A stretch of 64,000 nt of DNA from Aurelia coerulea. Its lineage: Eukaryota > Cnidaria > Scyphozoa > Semaeostomeae > Ulmaridae. This document shows positions 63,584-64,000 of the stretch, piece after piece (position 1 is the stretch's first letter; every line of letters begins with the position of its first letter). The stretch is taken from contig CM076944.1 of the NCBI GenBank assembly GCA_039566865.1, positions 11,616,501 to 11,680,500 of the forward strand. Direction: 5' to 3'. A model generated the notes under the pieces. The model saw only the letters and a program-made list of their open reading frames with translations. It was not told the DNA's origin and made no database searches. The translations under genes and the position numbers were made by a program.

Positions 63584-63749
63584 GTAAGCATATAAAAATG
63601 GCTCAAGCCACTTGCAGTCACAATCTAGCCAATCACATATCATTATTTCCTGTTGACTTAGATAAATTACCCGAATATGGTGCGGCACGTGTTCCTGCCT
63701 ATTGTCTTTGCACGTTTACTTTCATCAAAGGCTTTTGTATGTTTAGATT

Positions 63750-63901
63750 CAGTGGCGGATACTTTGGCAAATATCGAGGGGTGAAGTTATTTTTTCAACG
63801 AAAAAGCATTGTTTTTCTATTGTTTTCGAACAAAACCTTTATTCAAGCCAATATTAAGAGGGCCAACGCACCCTCTGCCCCCCCCTAAGTGACCGCCACT
63901 G
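63750..63901. mobile_element. Short hAT-like MITE (152 bp)
   Basis: Ends CAGTGGCGG and CCGCCACTG. Flanking 8-mers are TTTAGATT (63742-63749) and CTTAGATT (63902-63909), one mismatch. No coding capacity. Confidence 0.75.
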
Positions 63902-64000
63902 CTTAGATTCCCTTTGAGCAATATCGATTCTAAACTGTCAAAATGCTGCAAATTCCTAACATAGATTGAAGGTGGTTTTCCACTCATAAAATGTTACTTA

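Overview
The window is animal (metazoan) nuclear DNA. It has spliced exons with GT/AG boundaries and consistent phases, long AT-rich introns, BEL/Pao LTR retrotransposons, tRNA-derived SINEs, mariner-like and hAT-like non-autonomous elements and many fold-back repeats. SUEL-type lectin, CUB, disintegrin and reprolysin modules point to an invertebrate. I cannot name the species. There are no prokaryotic genes.

One host gene on the + strand runs through the whole window, from a signal-peptide exon at 2288 to beyond 64000. I assembled 18 exons by hand. All splice phases agree, giving 670 residues up to 63583. The predicted order is signal peptide, ricin-type (mannose-receptor CysR-like) lectin region, reprolysin/ADAM zinc metalloprotease (HExxH at residues 345-349), a shortened disintegrin domain, a CUB domain and a SUEL/galactose-binding lectin domain that continues past the window. 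No ADAM prodomain and no ADAM cysteine-rich domain are seen. A 25-nt microexon joins the disintegrin to the CUB.

The intron between the two exons at 13435-13524 and 48844-49013 is 35.3 kb long. It is filled by a head-to-tail array of four nearly identical BEL/Pao retrotransposons in antisense orientation to the gene (14271-48308). The array is LTR-copy1-LTR-copy2-LTR-copy3-LTR-copy4-LTR, with each internal LTR shared by two neighbours, and one 5-bp target-site duplication (ATAGC) around the whole block. Each full copy has a single gag-pol frame of about 2450 residues: coiled coil, 42-bp minisatellite-encoded linker, DUF1759-type gag, zinc knuckles, aspartic protease, RT, RNase H, integrase and a C-terminal DUF5641-like domain. 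Copy 2 is frameshifted, copies 1 and 4 have a Cys in the protease active-site triplet, and copy 3 looks the most intact. At the left edge lies a scrambled, partly inverted remnant of the same element (14271-14862). The array sits inside one arm of an older palindromic fold-back element, whose halves are now 34 kb apart.

The other introns hold several further fold-back elements, two tRNA-derived SINEs, two hAT-like MITEs with recognisable 8-bp target duplications, a (GATTT)n microsatellite, a 150-bp direct duplication and a 124-bp tandem repeat. No CRISPR, rRNA or functional tRNA gene was seen.
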